Origin: Sphingobacterium sp. UBA7855
Lineage (GTDB): Bacteria; Bacteroidota; Bacteroidia; Sphingobacteriales; Sphingobacteriaceae
Direction of reading: 5' to 3'
Length of the DNA stretch: 64,000 nucleotides
Assembly: GCA_002500745.1 (NCBI GenBank)
Contig: DLST01000012.1
Location: forward strand, 1 to 64,000
Shown: piece after piece, positions 53,871 to 63,731 of the stretch
Layout of the letters: each line of letters starts with the position of its first letter
Numbering within the stretch: position 1 is the first letter of the stretch
Notes under the pieces: generated by a model
Databases searched by the model: none
What the model saw: the letters and a program-made list of their open reading frames with translations, nothing else
Told to the model about the DNA's origin: nothing
Translations under genes and position numbers: made by a program

Positions 53871-56800
53871 CTATTTTCTAACGATACTCAAAGTATAAAG
53901 TATAGGATTTCCATCACCATAACCTTTGATATTGAAAACATCAAAAGCACTTACATTACCGTTGTTATATCTTGTATAATCATCACAATACCAGCCATGC
54001 TCGATCCCTCCATCTGGGCGAATCCGGACAATTATATCATCTGATTCAAATTCGAAGTATCGGTAATGTGGTAAAGATTCCTCCAAATGTATGTCAAAAT
54101 TTGAAATTTCCAGATCCCAAGCATTCGAACGAATAAACACATCTCTGTCAGCATCGGAGGAATAATTGTGCCGGAGCTGAATTGGCACTCGATTATTAGG
54201 ATCTGAAATTGGGGAACTATAGAAATCAAATTCATTCAAATCAAGGTTAAATTCATTTTTTATAGATTCGATAAACTGAAACATTAGCATCACTGCCATG
54301 GGTGATTTGCAATAACGATCAGAATATGTAACATCGAATTTTTTCCCCTGCATAGCAGAGCGAAGATCTATCCTGTTTCCCAAATCTTCCAATAGCTTAG
54401 TAAAAATTTTATTCGAAGAAATCCGCTGGTTTCGAGCCATCACAATATGTGACTCAGCGATATTACCTTCGGTAGGGCGCAGCCATTCCAATGGTTCCCG
54501 ACGTATCTGAGAGGTAGATTCTAACTTATAAAGCTGTCCCGCATCAGATGATGACCAATCCTTGTTTAAGGATCGAATAATACCATCCCGACCATAATAA
54601 CGAATGTACGAACCCTCCTGCAATTCGATCTCCACCAATAGACGTAATCCTGCATAGTCATCTACTTCATTTTCAAAATAGTTTACAAAATTTTCGGACT
54701 TTTTCAGATCGATATATTCATCAATGGATGGCTGATTATCTCCACATTTGACAACAACAGTTGCTTTACCTATCATTCTCGAAAAACGAGCTATAAAAGG
54801 CAATTCTTCTAAATTCCAGTTCTGGAAATCTCTTTCAACAAAAAAGGTCAGCCCCCTTGGTTTCTTTCTAGTAAATAGCGTATTCAACTCGTCTTTTATC
54901 GGTTGGATCAATACAGTAAATTGATCATTTAACGATTTTATATCCTCCGGTACAATTTGATTTAGAGCATGCTCTAACCAAGCGATAGCGGAATGGCGAT
55001 CCAAATTGTCCATATGCCACTGTGTACTACGATCTATCAGACACTTGGTACAGGCAGCTTCACAAGTACAACCTTCTAAAGTACGCAATGCTTCTTTAAA
55101 AATTTCAATTGCATAGAGTGAAAACTGTGGTGCATAACCCGCTCCACCCTTAGCTGTATCAAATATAAACAAGGTGGAATATTCATTATATTTCTTGATA
55201 CCAAAGCCCAATTCTGCAGCTTCAATAGCCAAATATTGCGCAAGTATTTTCACAAAAACACTCCCCAACGTATATAAAAGCCTAGGATCCGCGGTATAAG
55301 AACCTATACCATCCTTGATCCTGATCTCACAATAATCGGTTTGAAAACGGCCTCCCAAGATAACATTTGGTCGTATCGCATAAGCTTTATCATTGCCAGC
55401 ACAACGGGTATCATCCTGTTGGTTTCCTCTTCTATTTTTCCCGCCCCGTAATCGTGTGTGATTATGCAAGTCGGATGGTTGTGTAGATGCTCGTCCGCAG
55501 GTTAAACACACTGAGAAGCCCGAACCACTACCAACATTATAATACAGAATCTCCGCATTAGAGGAACTACTTTCTCTAATCTCAAAATAACTATTGGACG
55601 TTTCCGTCCATGGCAACAGATTGATGAGCATTGGATCAACATAATGAACTTCAGACCGTTCTGTTATTTTGCGTGAAGGTTCTGCATACATATCCACAGC
55701 GAAACCTACAGGCTCTATCAATTGCGTAAACCGAGTCTGTCCAACATCTGTTAACCTGATTCCCTTAAAAGTCCCCTGGGCTTTACAGTGAGGGCATTGC
55801 TCATTTTCTGTGACCTCTCCATCTACACTAATGATCTCTTGATAACCACAACCTTCGCAGATACGTATTAATTCGCGAACAGCCTCTGATGTATGATTTG
55901 AAAGAACAACTCCTGCAGAGGTAAAGCTCTTACCATCAATAACCACTCTTGTACCTGGCGCATATTCCATTAGTGCCCGAGTAATAAAATGTGATGGCCC
56001 TTTATCAATATTCTCAGAATTATTATTTCTACCACTATAATCCTGAACCGTGGTATTGTCAAACTCAACTACTCCAGTTGGCATCCCTGCAGAAGGGAGA
56101 AAACCCGCAGAAACTAAATAACTTATTGCATTTTGATTGATAAAGGTAAAATATTGACGTTTCACCGAACGTGTGGCTGGCCCATCTTCACCAAACTCTG
56201 CTGTTAACTCCATGATCTTTCTTTGAAAACCTGCTACTTTATGAGAAGTTTCGTCCAATACTTTCCTAAAATTTTCTAAAACATGATCAACCAAAGAACT
56301 GATCGCAACATCTTGCAACGGTGTAAATTTTGTCAAATGTTTGAGATGTGATATATAATTATCAATATCGGGACTGTTTAACCAATTATTGAATTGTTCG
56401 GCTACCGATAGCTCTTCACCGTCTACCGGAAAAATATCCAATAGCTTGTTCATAATCGCTATACCGTTTGCATTCTCCTGCACGTATTTACCGAAAAAGT
56501 AGGAATTCACATGGCGCTGGATTAGCCTAGTACTATGAAAATCAACACGTGGCGCAGCAATGGCATGTTTCAAAGCCCAATCTGGTTCTCGTAAGACATT
56601 ATTTCCAATTGGCGTAGGTGCACATGTTGTAAATGCCAATGATTTAGCTTCTGATCGCCGGCCTGCCCGACCAGCTCTTTGTAAATAGTTTGCAGGCCCA
56701 GGGGGAACATTGTTCATCATCACAACTGAAATCCCTTTTAAATCGACTCCCATTTCCATCGTCGTGGAACAATTAAGTATATTGACTTTTCCAGCAATAA

Positions 56801-59800
56801 ATTTTGCCTCCAAATCATCCAACCGGGATCTATTTTGTTGTGCAGAATGCTCTCCGGCCAAGTAAATTGGTCTATTGCGAATAATACGTTCATGTAAATC
56901 ATTCCATACACCTTTTTCCTTTAGAATAGACGAATTCGCTGACATCCATTGCTGAGCCAACGTGTTGTCCAATACATTATTTACCATATTAAATGGATAT
57001 TCATAATGTGGGAACTTAATTTCTCCTTGCTTTATTCTGAAATGTTCAATTGTATCAGCACTTAAGTTTCCGCTGATCCAAGGTGAATATCCCCTAAAAT
57101 GCCTATTAATCAAACGTTTCTTTACTGGACACAGCCAAACATTATTTGTCAAACAAAATACTGTGCTTTCTTCCAATCTTAATTTGTAAGAATTATCGCC
57201 CAAATTACTTAGCACATTTTTGCTGACCAAAGTTCCCCATATCGCCTGTAATAGCTGATCTATCCGATCTTGATCTTCGGGAGTAATTTCTTCAAAATTG
57301 TGAAAACCTAATCCTGCACATAACAGCGTAACAAAGCGATGTTGCCTTTTTCTCTGTGGATTGAAACTTGGCCATCGTGTTACACCTGTAATACCTTGGT
57401 CTGTTGCTATTGGATAGATGGGTTTAGAACGCATAAAAGCGACAGAATAATTATATAATCCCGGATCAAATTCAAAATGGAATGGATAACGGATAATATA
57501 ATCAGCGGCAATTTTTACCAGATTTCTATATTCGATTAAATCAATCTTGAACTCATCACAGATAGCGGGCAGACTGCATGTATCCACTGTTGGATAATCA
57601 AGTCCAATCATTCCTAAATTTTCAATTGATCGTGACCTTGGTAAACGTCGGGCAAACTCGTCATAAAGTATTCCTTTCAGATAATTATTAAGACTAGAGA
57701 TATCTTTATTCAAACTATTATTCTTCAATAGAACCGTCGCGTCACTTCTATTTCTTAAAAATTCTAAAAGAGAATCCCACCGCAATACTTCATTAGTCGA
57801 TAATTGGTCAAGTTCATTTTGTATATCCTGAATTTGCTTATTAATGAAGCTATGCCTGTAAGGCGGTTGTTCATTCAATTGCTGTTCAAGATTTGCCAAC
57901 ATCCACCTTTTTCCTTCAATATCCTCACCAGATAGCTGTGCTGCCGAATTTAACTCCAATAATTTATGATAAACCTGCGCTCGAATCCAATTGGATTCTG
58001 TGTCAATATTGAGAAGAGCCGAAATTTTCGCCGTCCCCTGTCTACTATCTGTAAAGGAAATGTATTTATGTCCATTCCATTGCATGTCTTTTGTCAGAGG
58101 ATACATCTCGGGAGTCGCTTCCAAAAAGAGATCGGCTAATATCCGGTTCACAAAACTGCTGCTTAACCTAAAGTGAAGTGGAGCTTCTAATTGAGAATGA
58201 CAATGTGGACAGGCACAGACTTGTTGGTCATTTAAATAAAATAAATACTCTCCTTCGCCACAATCAAGGTTTCCTCGGTATGCAATCTGAAATTTAGTGA
58301 CTTCATCAATATGCCGTTTGGGATCTTGTCTGGTAAAGAAGAATGTTGTTACATTGGCTACGTCATTTTCTTCTTCCTGATCTTCATCCTGGCCGCCGCT
58401 ATAATCATCAATATTAAAATTATCATTGACAACTGATGTTGTTAGTTGAATACGATCTCCACTTCTATCAGTAATTCTATCGGCCATCATCAATTCATTA
58501 CCACAAGAACGACAAGCCACCAATTCGACCATAGGATGACCACAGGTACAATGATGTGCTGCAAAAGTCGTCATCCTACCATAAGGAGACTTAATTAGTT
58601 TTTCATCCGTACAATCCTTATTCGTACAGACATAAATACCGCCTAGACTCCGGCCAAAAAAATGTCCCCTAACTGGCAAAATTGGTTTTCCGTCTACACT
58701 ACATTCAGCTAATTCATCAATAAGCGCAAGAGCATTTTCAGTCCCCTTAACATTGAATTTTTCGGCAATCTCACCTATACGAAGGCTGTCCTTCTCCCTG
58801 ATGTTATAACGTAAATCCTGAATCTCCTTAAGGTCATAATGTGGTAATGGATTCTCGGTTAATTCTTCAAATTTTCGCTGACCTGTAATAACCTCTATTT
58901 GAGATTGCTCTATACCGCAGAGCTTTGACATAAATTCTTTTAAGGAGGCAACTGCATTTTCTCCCTGCCCCACTGTTGCCGAAGTAATCGCAAATCGGAT
59001 ATCCTTTGCCTGCACCCCGAAAGCATCGACTACCCGACGTATTAACAAGGACATTTCTGCTGCTGAAGATCCAGTCAGGGTATGCGCTTCGTCCATCACG
59101 ATCCACCGCAAGGTACCTTGCGATTGCTGTAAAATAGAAACATCTTTGTCTCTTACCATCATATATTCCAGCATCGTCGGATTGGTAAACAATATAGGTG
59201 GTGGATTGCGACGTATCTCTGCACGTGTTAAAATACGAGGGTAGGCTGTTTTTTGTAAATTAACCTGGCCATCTGTAGGAGTATCACCGGTATACACCGC
59301 AAAATTGACTCCGCCGATCGCTCTTAGCCAAGATTCCATCCGCGTTATCTGACTATTGATCAAAGCATTTAAAGGATATAGAAAGATTGCCTTCACACCA
59401 GTTCTCTGTGTCCGATGATGATATAGATCTGCCAATATTGGAAGCATAAAACATTCGGTTTTACCTGAACCTGTACCGGTGGTAACGGCAATAGATTTAT
59501 TCGCTTTCAACAGAGAGTTCCAGCTCGCAACTTGGTGTTTATAGGGATAGATATCGCTAGAGAATCGAGCATCTTCATCACGAATATCATTCAAGGACTT
59601 AATAAAATGCGATCCAAATAAATCCGTCATTTCACCAAAGGCCATTTCACCTGCTTCCCATGGAAAACTGTTCTGAATAACAGGTTCGCTCATTAAGGGC
59701 TCAGACTTAAATAGTTCAAGATAGGCTTGTTGCATATCGACATCACCAGTAGACCATAATGATAAGATGGAATCCTTTAAACGCTGATTGATATTATTGT

Positions 59801-59819
59801 ATATATTTTGATAATTCAT
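53871..59819 (-). CDS. druE: Druantia type III helicase DruE
   Basis: A 1982-aa SF2 helicase-like protein. Walker A GTGSGKT is at 115-121 and DEAH at 243-246. A Cys-rich zinc region is at about 395-445 (CTNKDCTDEK, HHCTCGHPM, CRSCGNEL). The second helicase lobe has NCSTTMEMGVDLKGI and QRAGRAGRR (about 1005-1050). A DUF1998 module with CEAACTKCLIDRSTQWH is at about 1575-1595. The last 350 residues (DVTYSDRYCKSPMAVML) may be a PLD-like or MIT-C-like end, which is tentative. Fusion of helicase and DUF1998 in one very long protein, next to a DruH-like gene, matches Druantia type III, an anti-phage system of unknown mechanism. It starts six bases after druH. Confidence 0.85.
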   Translation of the reverse strand: MNYQNIYNNINQRLKDSILSLWSTGDVDMQQAYLELFKSEPLMSEPVIQNSFPWEAGEMAFGEMTDLFGSHFIKSLNDIRDEDARFSSDIYPYKHQVASWNSLLKANKSIAVTTGTGSGKTECFMLPILADLYHHRTQRTGVKAIFLYPLNALINSQITRMESWLRAIGGVNFAVYTGDTPTDGQVNLQKTAYPRILTRAEIRRNPPPILFTNPTMLEYMMVRDKDVSILQQSQGTLRWIVMDEAHTLTGSSAAEMSLLIRRVVDAFGVQAKDIRFAITSATVGQGENAVASLKEFMSKLCGIEQSQIEVITGQRKFEELTENPLPHYDLKEIQDLRYNIREKDSLRIGEIAEKFNVKGTENALALIDELAECSVDGKPILPVRGHFFGRSLGGIYVCTNKDCTDEKLIKSPYGRMTTFAAHHCTCGHPMVELVACRSCGNELMMADRITDRSGDRIQLTTSVVNDNFNIDDYSGGQDEDQEEENDVANVTTFFFTRQDPKRHIDEVTKFQIAYRGNLDCGEGEYLFYLNDQQVCACPHCHSQLEAPLHFRLSSSFVNRILADLFLEATPEMYPLTKDMQWNGHKYISFTDSRQGTAKISALLNIDTESNWIRAQVYHKLLELNSAAQLSGEDIEGKRWMLANLEQQLNEQPPYRHSFINKQIQDIQNELDQLSTNEVLRWDSLLEFLRNRSDATVLLKNNSLNKDISSLNNYLKGILYDEFARRLPRSRSIENLGMIGLDYPTVDTCSLPAICDEFKIDLIEYRNLVKIAADYIIRYPFHFEFDPGLYNYSVAFMRSKPIYPIATDQGITGVTRWPSFNPQRKRQHRFVTLLCAGLGFHNFEEITPEDQDRIDQLLQAIWGTLVSKNVLSNLGDNSYKLRLEESTVFCLTNNVWLCPVKKRLINRHFRGYSPWISGNLSADTIEHFRIKQGEIKFPHYEYPFNMVNNVLDNTLAQQWMSANSSILKEKGVWNDLHERIIRNRPIYLAGEHSAQQNRSRLDDLEAKFIAGKVNILNCSTTMEMGVDLKGISVVMMNNVPPGPANYLQRAGRAGRRSEAKSLAFTTCAPTPIGNNVLREPDWALKHAIAAPRVDFHSTRLIQRHVNSYFFGKYVQENANGIAIMNKLLDIFPVDGEELSVAEQFNNWLNSPDIDNYISHLKHLTKFTPLQDVAISSLVDHVLENFRKVLDETSHKVAGFQRKIMELTAEFGEDGPATRSVKRQYFTFINQNAISYLVSAGFLPSAGMPTGVVEFDNTTVQDYSGRNNNSENIDKGPSHFITRALMEYAPGTRVVIDGKSFTSAGVVLSNHTSEAVRELIRICEGCGYQEIISVDGEVTENEQCPHCKAQGTFKGIRLTDVGQTRFTQLIEPVGFAVDMYAEPSRKITERSEVHYVDPMLINLLPWTETSNSYFEIRESSSSNAEILYYNVGSGSGFSVCLTCGRASTQPSDLHNHTRLRGGKNRRGNQQDDTRCAGNDKAYAIRPNVILGGRFQTDYCEIRIKDGIGSYTADPRLLYTLGSVFVKILAQYLAIEAAELGFGIKKYNEYSTLFIFDTAKGGAGYAPQFSLYAIEIFKEALRTLEGCTCEAACTKCLIDRSTQWHMDNLDRHSAIAWLEHALNQIVPEDIKSLNDQFTVLIQPIKDELNTLFTRKKPRGLTFFVERDFQNWNLEELPFIARFSRMIGKATVVVKCGDNQPSIDEYIDLKKSENFVNYFENEVDDYAGLRLLVEIELQEGSYIRYYGRDGIIRSLNKDWSSSDAGQLYKLESTSQIRREPLEWLRPTEGNIAESHIVMARNQRISSNKIFTKLLEDLGNRIDLRSAMQGKKFDVTYSDRYCKSPMAVMLMFQFIESIKNEFNLDLNEFDFYSSPISDPNNRVPIQLRHNYSSDADRDVFIRSNAWDLEISNFDIHLEESLPHYRYFEFESDDIIVRIRPDGGIEHGWYCDDYTRYNNGNVSAFDVFNIKGYGDGNPILYTLSIVRK

Positions 59820-59825
59820 GAGAAT

Positions 59826-62800
59826 CTATTTTTTGTTTAATTGATTGATGGAATAAAGCAATGCATCGAAATACCACATCGGATCTGTTTGCATGGCATA
59901 AATCATATATCGCCTGATGTATTCTACTTTTGGTAACCAGAAGCTATATTGATCTTTAAAGTCTAAAATAGAGCAGGCAACAGCAATCGGCGTGTTTATA
60001 ATTAGTTTTAAACGCTCATCCGGTAAATGAATGCTAATCGCATGTGGGCTTAATTTCGGACTTTCCAAAGGCATTCCCTCCAATACGAGCTTACCTAGCC
60101 GTCCGCGCATATTTATTAACATAGAATTTATCGGGCTTGCTTCGATATCATTTGAGATAATTGCTTTTCCAAGTTTTGGATGGACGGCATTATAGTACTC
60201 CAACAAGATAAGAGGATTAAATCCTTCTAATCCAAAACATTCCTGCCAGTTTTCGATGGAAATCCAATGAAACTGAAATCCGAGATCTAATTCAAACTGA
60301 TTGACCCAAGTTAAATTGGACCACAATTTATGAAGAAATACAAATGCTTTAGCTGCCAAACGTGGATCTATAGAAACAGACCGAATAATATCAAATGTCG
60401 AAAACGGAATGTTATAGTGATAAGCTATCATATAATACTCTCTAAATTTCTTCCATGTGCCAGAGTCATATCCCCCCTCCTGCAATGGTCCTTGAAAGCC
60501 TTCTAGTCTCGCATGACGATCGTTTTCAGTTGTCCCCTCAGTATTGATTGTAAGATTGATAAACCTTGGCTGTACTCTTATCGGCGACTCTTTCTTTGAA
60601 AAAACAATAAATTTCGTCAGTTCTACTTTTGGACTATTTAAACGATATTGACAATCACCTAAATATTCCAGATCAACTGGATGGATATCAGTATAGGAAC
60701 ACTCTAAAGGAACAGCAATTAGATGAGCCGGAACAGCGACATTTAGGTTCAATAAAACTTGCTGTTCAACAATCTGCGCATTTAATTTCGCCCTGTACTG
60801 GGACAATTTAAATGATTTGATTATTATCTGTGAATCATTCGGCCCAAGTTTGCTGATTTGACAAGTAATAGTATTTAAAGGATCTAGAATATTTATCAGT
60901 TTGAATAACGAATTATAATAATCTTCAAATTCAATCAGCGAAGTGATCGTTTTGGTGACGGCACGTGTTAAACGAATATGTTTATAGCGATTGTTCCAAA
61001 TAGTCACGTAATAATAGTGATCAATATTATCCGTGATAATACGGTATCCATATAAATTATCGACAAATAACTCTTCATTTTGGCCCAATACTTTATTATC
61101 AGAATCAATAATCTCTAGCCCCTGAAAAGGGCTTGCTAAATTGAGTCGGAGCGTAGCACCCTGATTACGGGCCTGAATATTTAAACGAAGGATACTTGGT
61201 CTCTTGTTAATATCACAGATAGTATATTTCAGGGTATTATCACTAATCTTATCAACTTGATAAAGTAAAGTAGATTCTGCCTCAATAGACAACTTTTCGG
61301 GATTATTAAAGGAGAGCTCTAACTGATTTAAACTAGATTGTTCACATCGACTAAATTGACCAATATTGAAAACTTTATCGAACTCTTCAATATCATTAAA
61401 GACAAATTTAAGCTCATATAAGCCTGCTCCCCACGCTCCTTTATCATATTCAATCCACTCACTGTCTGATCTGTATTTCCTATAATATTGTCTAACACCA
61501 TTGTTAATCCGCTCACCAGCATTATTGTAAAAATAAATAGTTGGCTTGCGTAGAACTATCCTATAGTTTGCATCTTTGATCCAAGAAGGCATTATACCAC
61601 TAATTATCCAATCAAATTGTGGCTCTATTGTTAAGCTAAATTTTATCGTTTGAAATTGACTCTTTATATAAATTTGCTTCTCGAAAATGTATACAGCTAT
61701 TTTCCCGTCTTGAATTTCTGTGACTTTAGATGCAGTCTGTTCTTCAACAACCCAGTTTTTTGGAACCAATAAATAAGCTTGATTGGTGCTAATGTTTCGT
61801 CTTTTTTCAAAAATAAATCGCCCTTCAGAGATCGGCTTTAGCAAAATTGGCTCCGAGGTATTAAATTCAAATAAAGCATGATTATTGATGGGATAACTAT
61901 GCCCACTTTTACTGATTATTGTTATATCTGGGCCAGCCAGCTCACTCTCTATTAAATCCTCCTCATAAAAATATATCGGTTTAATAAGGCTGAATTTCGA
62001 TACATTATAGTAATTACCCTGCCTCGTAAGAGTTGCTACCGTACTACCATTCACAAATACTCTATATTCAGATTCTACAGTATCTGAGTCAATGTCTAGA
62101 AGGTATTCCAGATCTTTTTTTTCAAATCTATTTGCAATATCGAATTCAAGGTGAATATTCGTGAAATTTTCTTCTGCGAGCCAGTAAAATCTAATTTTGC
62201 TTACCTTTCTAGTTGTCTTATACTTTTCTCGCGTAGTCAGCAGCTCGGTTTTTAATTGCTTTAGATTTGCGTTATTGTCCAAATGGGAAAGATAAGCTAA
62301 ATCATCATTCAAAATCGCCTGGACAATTTCCAAACAGTTCTGATAAAAGTCATCATTTTGTGCTGATGCAGGTAAATAATTTAAAGAACTACTTTCGTAA
62401 ATATCGCTTAAGGAAGAGGCCTTACCGCGCACAAGCTCGTTGAGGAAGGCTTTGAAACTAGTACCAAACTGTCCTGTCAGAACTTTTAAAGGCATCCCCC
62501 CCTGCATTAACATTGTCCTTAAATACAATGTATTTGTCTGCCGTATCCAATTAATTTTGAACGCTTCAGCTCCCTCTCTAGCTAACTTGTAAATATCTTC
62601 AGGAGAAAGAAAATCATTTGAAATTTCGGCGGCGACTTTTTCTTTCGTAACATAACTACCTTCATATTTTCTACGCCACCATTCAGCAAAATATAGACAA
62701 TAATCTCTCTTGTCTATTCCAGTTTTGAAAGTATTCTTTTTTAAGAAATTTTCCAGATTAAGAAACTCCTCCTCAGTCACATTATAGGTCCATAATGGTT

Positions 62801-62855
62801 GTCCGAGATGTCTTTCCATACCTCTCGCCTTCAATAACTTTCTAAATTCACTCAT
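59826..62855 (-). CDS. druH: Druantia type III protein DruH
   Basis: A 1009-aa protein of the DruH kind (also annotated as the STY4851/ECs_5259 family in enterobacteria). The N-terminus carries the typical LLKARGMERHLGQPLWTYNV and the conserved CLYFAEWWRRKYEGS (about 53-67). The middle of the protein is beta-rich without recognised domains, and the C-terminal 200 residues are helical. No catalytic motif is visible. DruH is required with DruE in type III Druantia; its role is unknown. It is encoded directly upstream of druE and the two form an operon. Confidence 0.82.
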   Translation of the reverse strand: MSEFRKLLKARGMERHLGQPLWTYNVTEEEFLNLENFLKKNTFKTGIDKRDYCLYFAEWWRRKYEGSYVTKEKVAAEISNDFLSPEDIYKLAREGAEAFKINWIRQTNTLYLRTMLMQGGMPLKVLTGQFGTSFKAFLNELVRGKASSLSDIYESSSLNYLPASAQNDDFYQNCLEIVQAILNDDLAYLSHLDNNANLKQLKTELLTTREKYKTTRKVSKIRFYWLAEENFTNIHLEFDIANRFEKKDLEYLLDIDSDTVESEYRVFVNGSTVATLTRQGNYYNVSKFSLIKPIYFYEEDLIESELAGPDITIISKSGHSYPINNHALFEFNTSEPILLKPISEGRFIFEKRRNISTNQAYLLVPKNWVVEEQTASKVTEIQDGKIAVYIFEKQIYIKSQFQTIKFSLTIEPQFDWIISGIMPSWIKDANYRIVLRKPTIYFYNNAGERINNGVRQYYRKYRSDSEWIEYDKGAWGAGLYELKFVFNDIEEFDKVFNIGQFSRCEQSSLNQLELSFNNPEKLSIEAESTLLYQVDKISDNTLKYTICDINKRPSILRLNIQARNQGATLRLNLASPFQGLEIIDSDNKVLGQNEELFVDNLYGYRIITDNIDHYYYVTIWNNRYKHIRLTRAVTKTITSLIEFEDYYNSLFKLINILDPLNTITCQISKLGPNDSQIIIKSFKLSQYRAKLNAQIVEQQVLLNLNVAVPAHLIAVPLECSYTDIHPVDLEYLGDCQYRLNSPKVELTKFIVFSKKESPIRVQPRFINLTINTEGTTENDRHARLEGFQGPLQEGGYDSGTWKKFREYYMIAYHYNIPFSTFDIIRSVSIDPRLAAKAFVFLHKLWSNLTWVNQFELDLGFQFHWISIENWQECFGLEGFNPLILLEYYNAVHPKLGKAIISNDIEASPINSMLINMRGRLGKLVLEGMPLESPKLSPHAISIHLPDERLKLIINTPIAVACSILDFKDQYSFWLPKVEYIRRYMIYAMQTDPMWYFDALLYSINQLNKK

Positions 62856-62886
62856 AATAGGTCAAAACAGCTTTAAAATATAAACA

Positions 62887-62916
62887 GAATAAAACTCATG
62901 GCTCCAAGTTTTATTC
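62887..62916 (-). terminator. Inverted repeat upstream of druH
   Basis: GAATAAAACT (62887-62896) and AGTTTTATTC (62907-62916) are a perfect 10-bp inverted repeat with a 10-base loop. On the minus strand it is followed by a T-rich stretch (CTGTTTATATTTT). It could end the transcript of the small gene upstream, or be an operator for the WYL regulator 32-61 bases before the druH start. Confidence 0.5.
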
Positions 62917-62960
62917 AGCAACTAATTCATTCAACATCAGAAATAAGTTCCCTTACCTTT

Positions 62961-63405
62961 TCACGTTATTTCCAGTAATTCATTATAACTCAAGGTTTCT
63001 ATATCCGTCTCCGTATCATTCAAAAATTTGACGAGTATTTTAGATATCTTATCAATATCTGTCTCTGGAACACCAAACTCAACCTCTCTTTTTAGGACTT
63101 CGATCGAAGTAAACCAGATTTTACTAAGGACGAAAAGTGCCTCTTTTACATACTGAATATCTGGCCCCTCGTATTTCATAAAATAGTGATCAATATTAAA
63201 CGAATACACTATAGCTATACGTAATCTTTTGCATGGATCTAATGAAAGGAAGACCCACTTCAAGAAATTCCTTATCACTATCAAAAATATTATCCAACTC
63301 CAATAATATCGTATCAATCTCAAATTGCATAAAAATTTTTAGCTTCTTGTGCTCAAATTGAAATTTTTCGAGCACTTCTATGTAACTTTTTGTATCCATC
63401 TCCAT
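62961..63405 (-). pseudogene. Small gene upstream of druH, broken by a frameshift
   Basis: Frame one opens at 63405 (MEMDTKSYIEVLEKFQFEHK) and reads well to EFLEVGLPF near 63250, then gives poor sequence and stops at 63196. A second frame carries on sensibly from the same place (SLDPCKRLRIAIVYSFNIDH) to 62961. Joined, they give an acidic protein of about 148 aa with no recognised domain. The break is at a GAAAGGAAG stretch on the plus strand. It could be a genuine mutation or a sequencing error. It is not one of the known Druantia type III components. Confidence 0.6.
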
Positions 63406-63731
63406 TTAAGACTCTTTTTATTGATTCCTTTTACGCATCTTAAATTCTTCTTAATTTTCAGTACTCCTCCAGCGCAATTCAATGATTTTATGTATTGTTC
63501 TCAATATCTAAAGTTAATCGTAACCGATGCAGCCTTTATGCATTGATTGCTAAAAAGTATGTTTTGAATTATTCAGTTAGATCATTACTATACTCATTTT
63601 TCTCACAAGAAAGATTTATGATTAAATATGCGAAAAGGCTAAAAACTTGTATTTAAAAATAACTTAAATAAATACAATACTAGGAATTATCGTATTCATA
63701 AATTGCGGTTTCTCGTAAATAAAGCTTTAAC
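63406..63731. other. 326-base AT-rich intergenic region
   Basis: Lies between the WYL-domain gene and the frameshifted gene. It is AT-rich, with stop codons in all frames and no convincing gene. I see no strong inverted repeat or clean promoter, although the promoter of the Druantia-side genes should be here. Confidence 0.4.

Noticed and set aside
53871..62855. DISARM or Dpd system instead of Druantia
   Set aside because: DISARM splits the helicase and DUF1998 parts into two genes and carries a methylase, and Dpd needs deazaguanine genes. Here one 1982-aa protein holds both parts and the partner looks like DruH.
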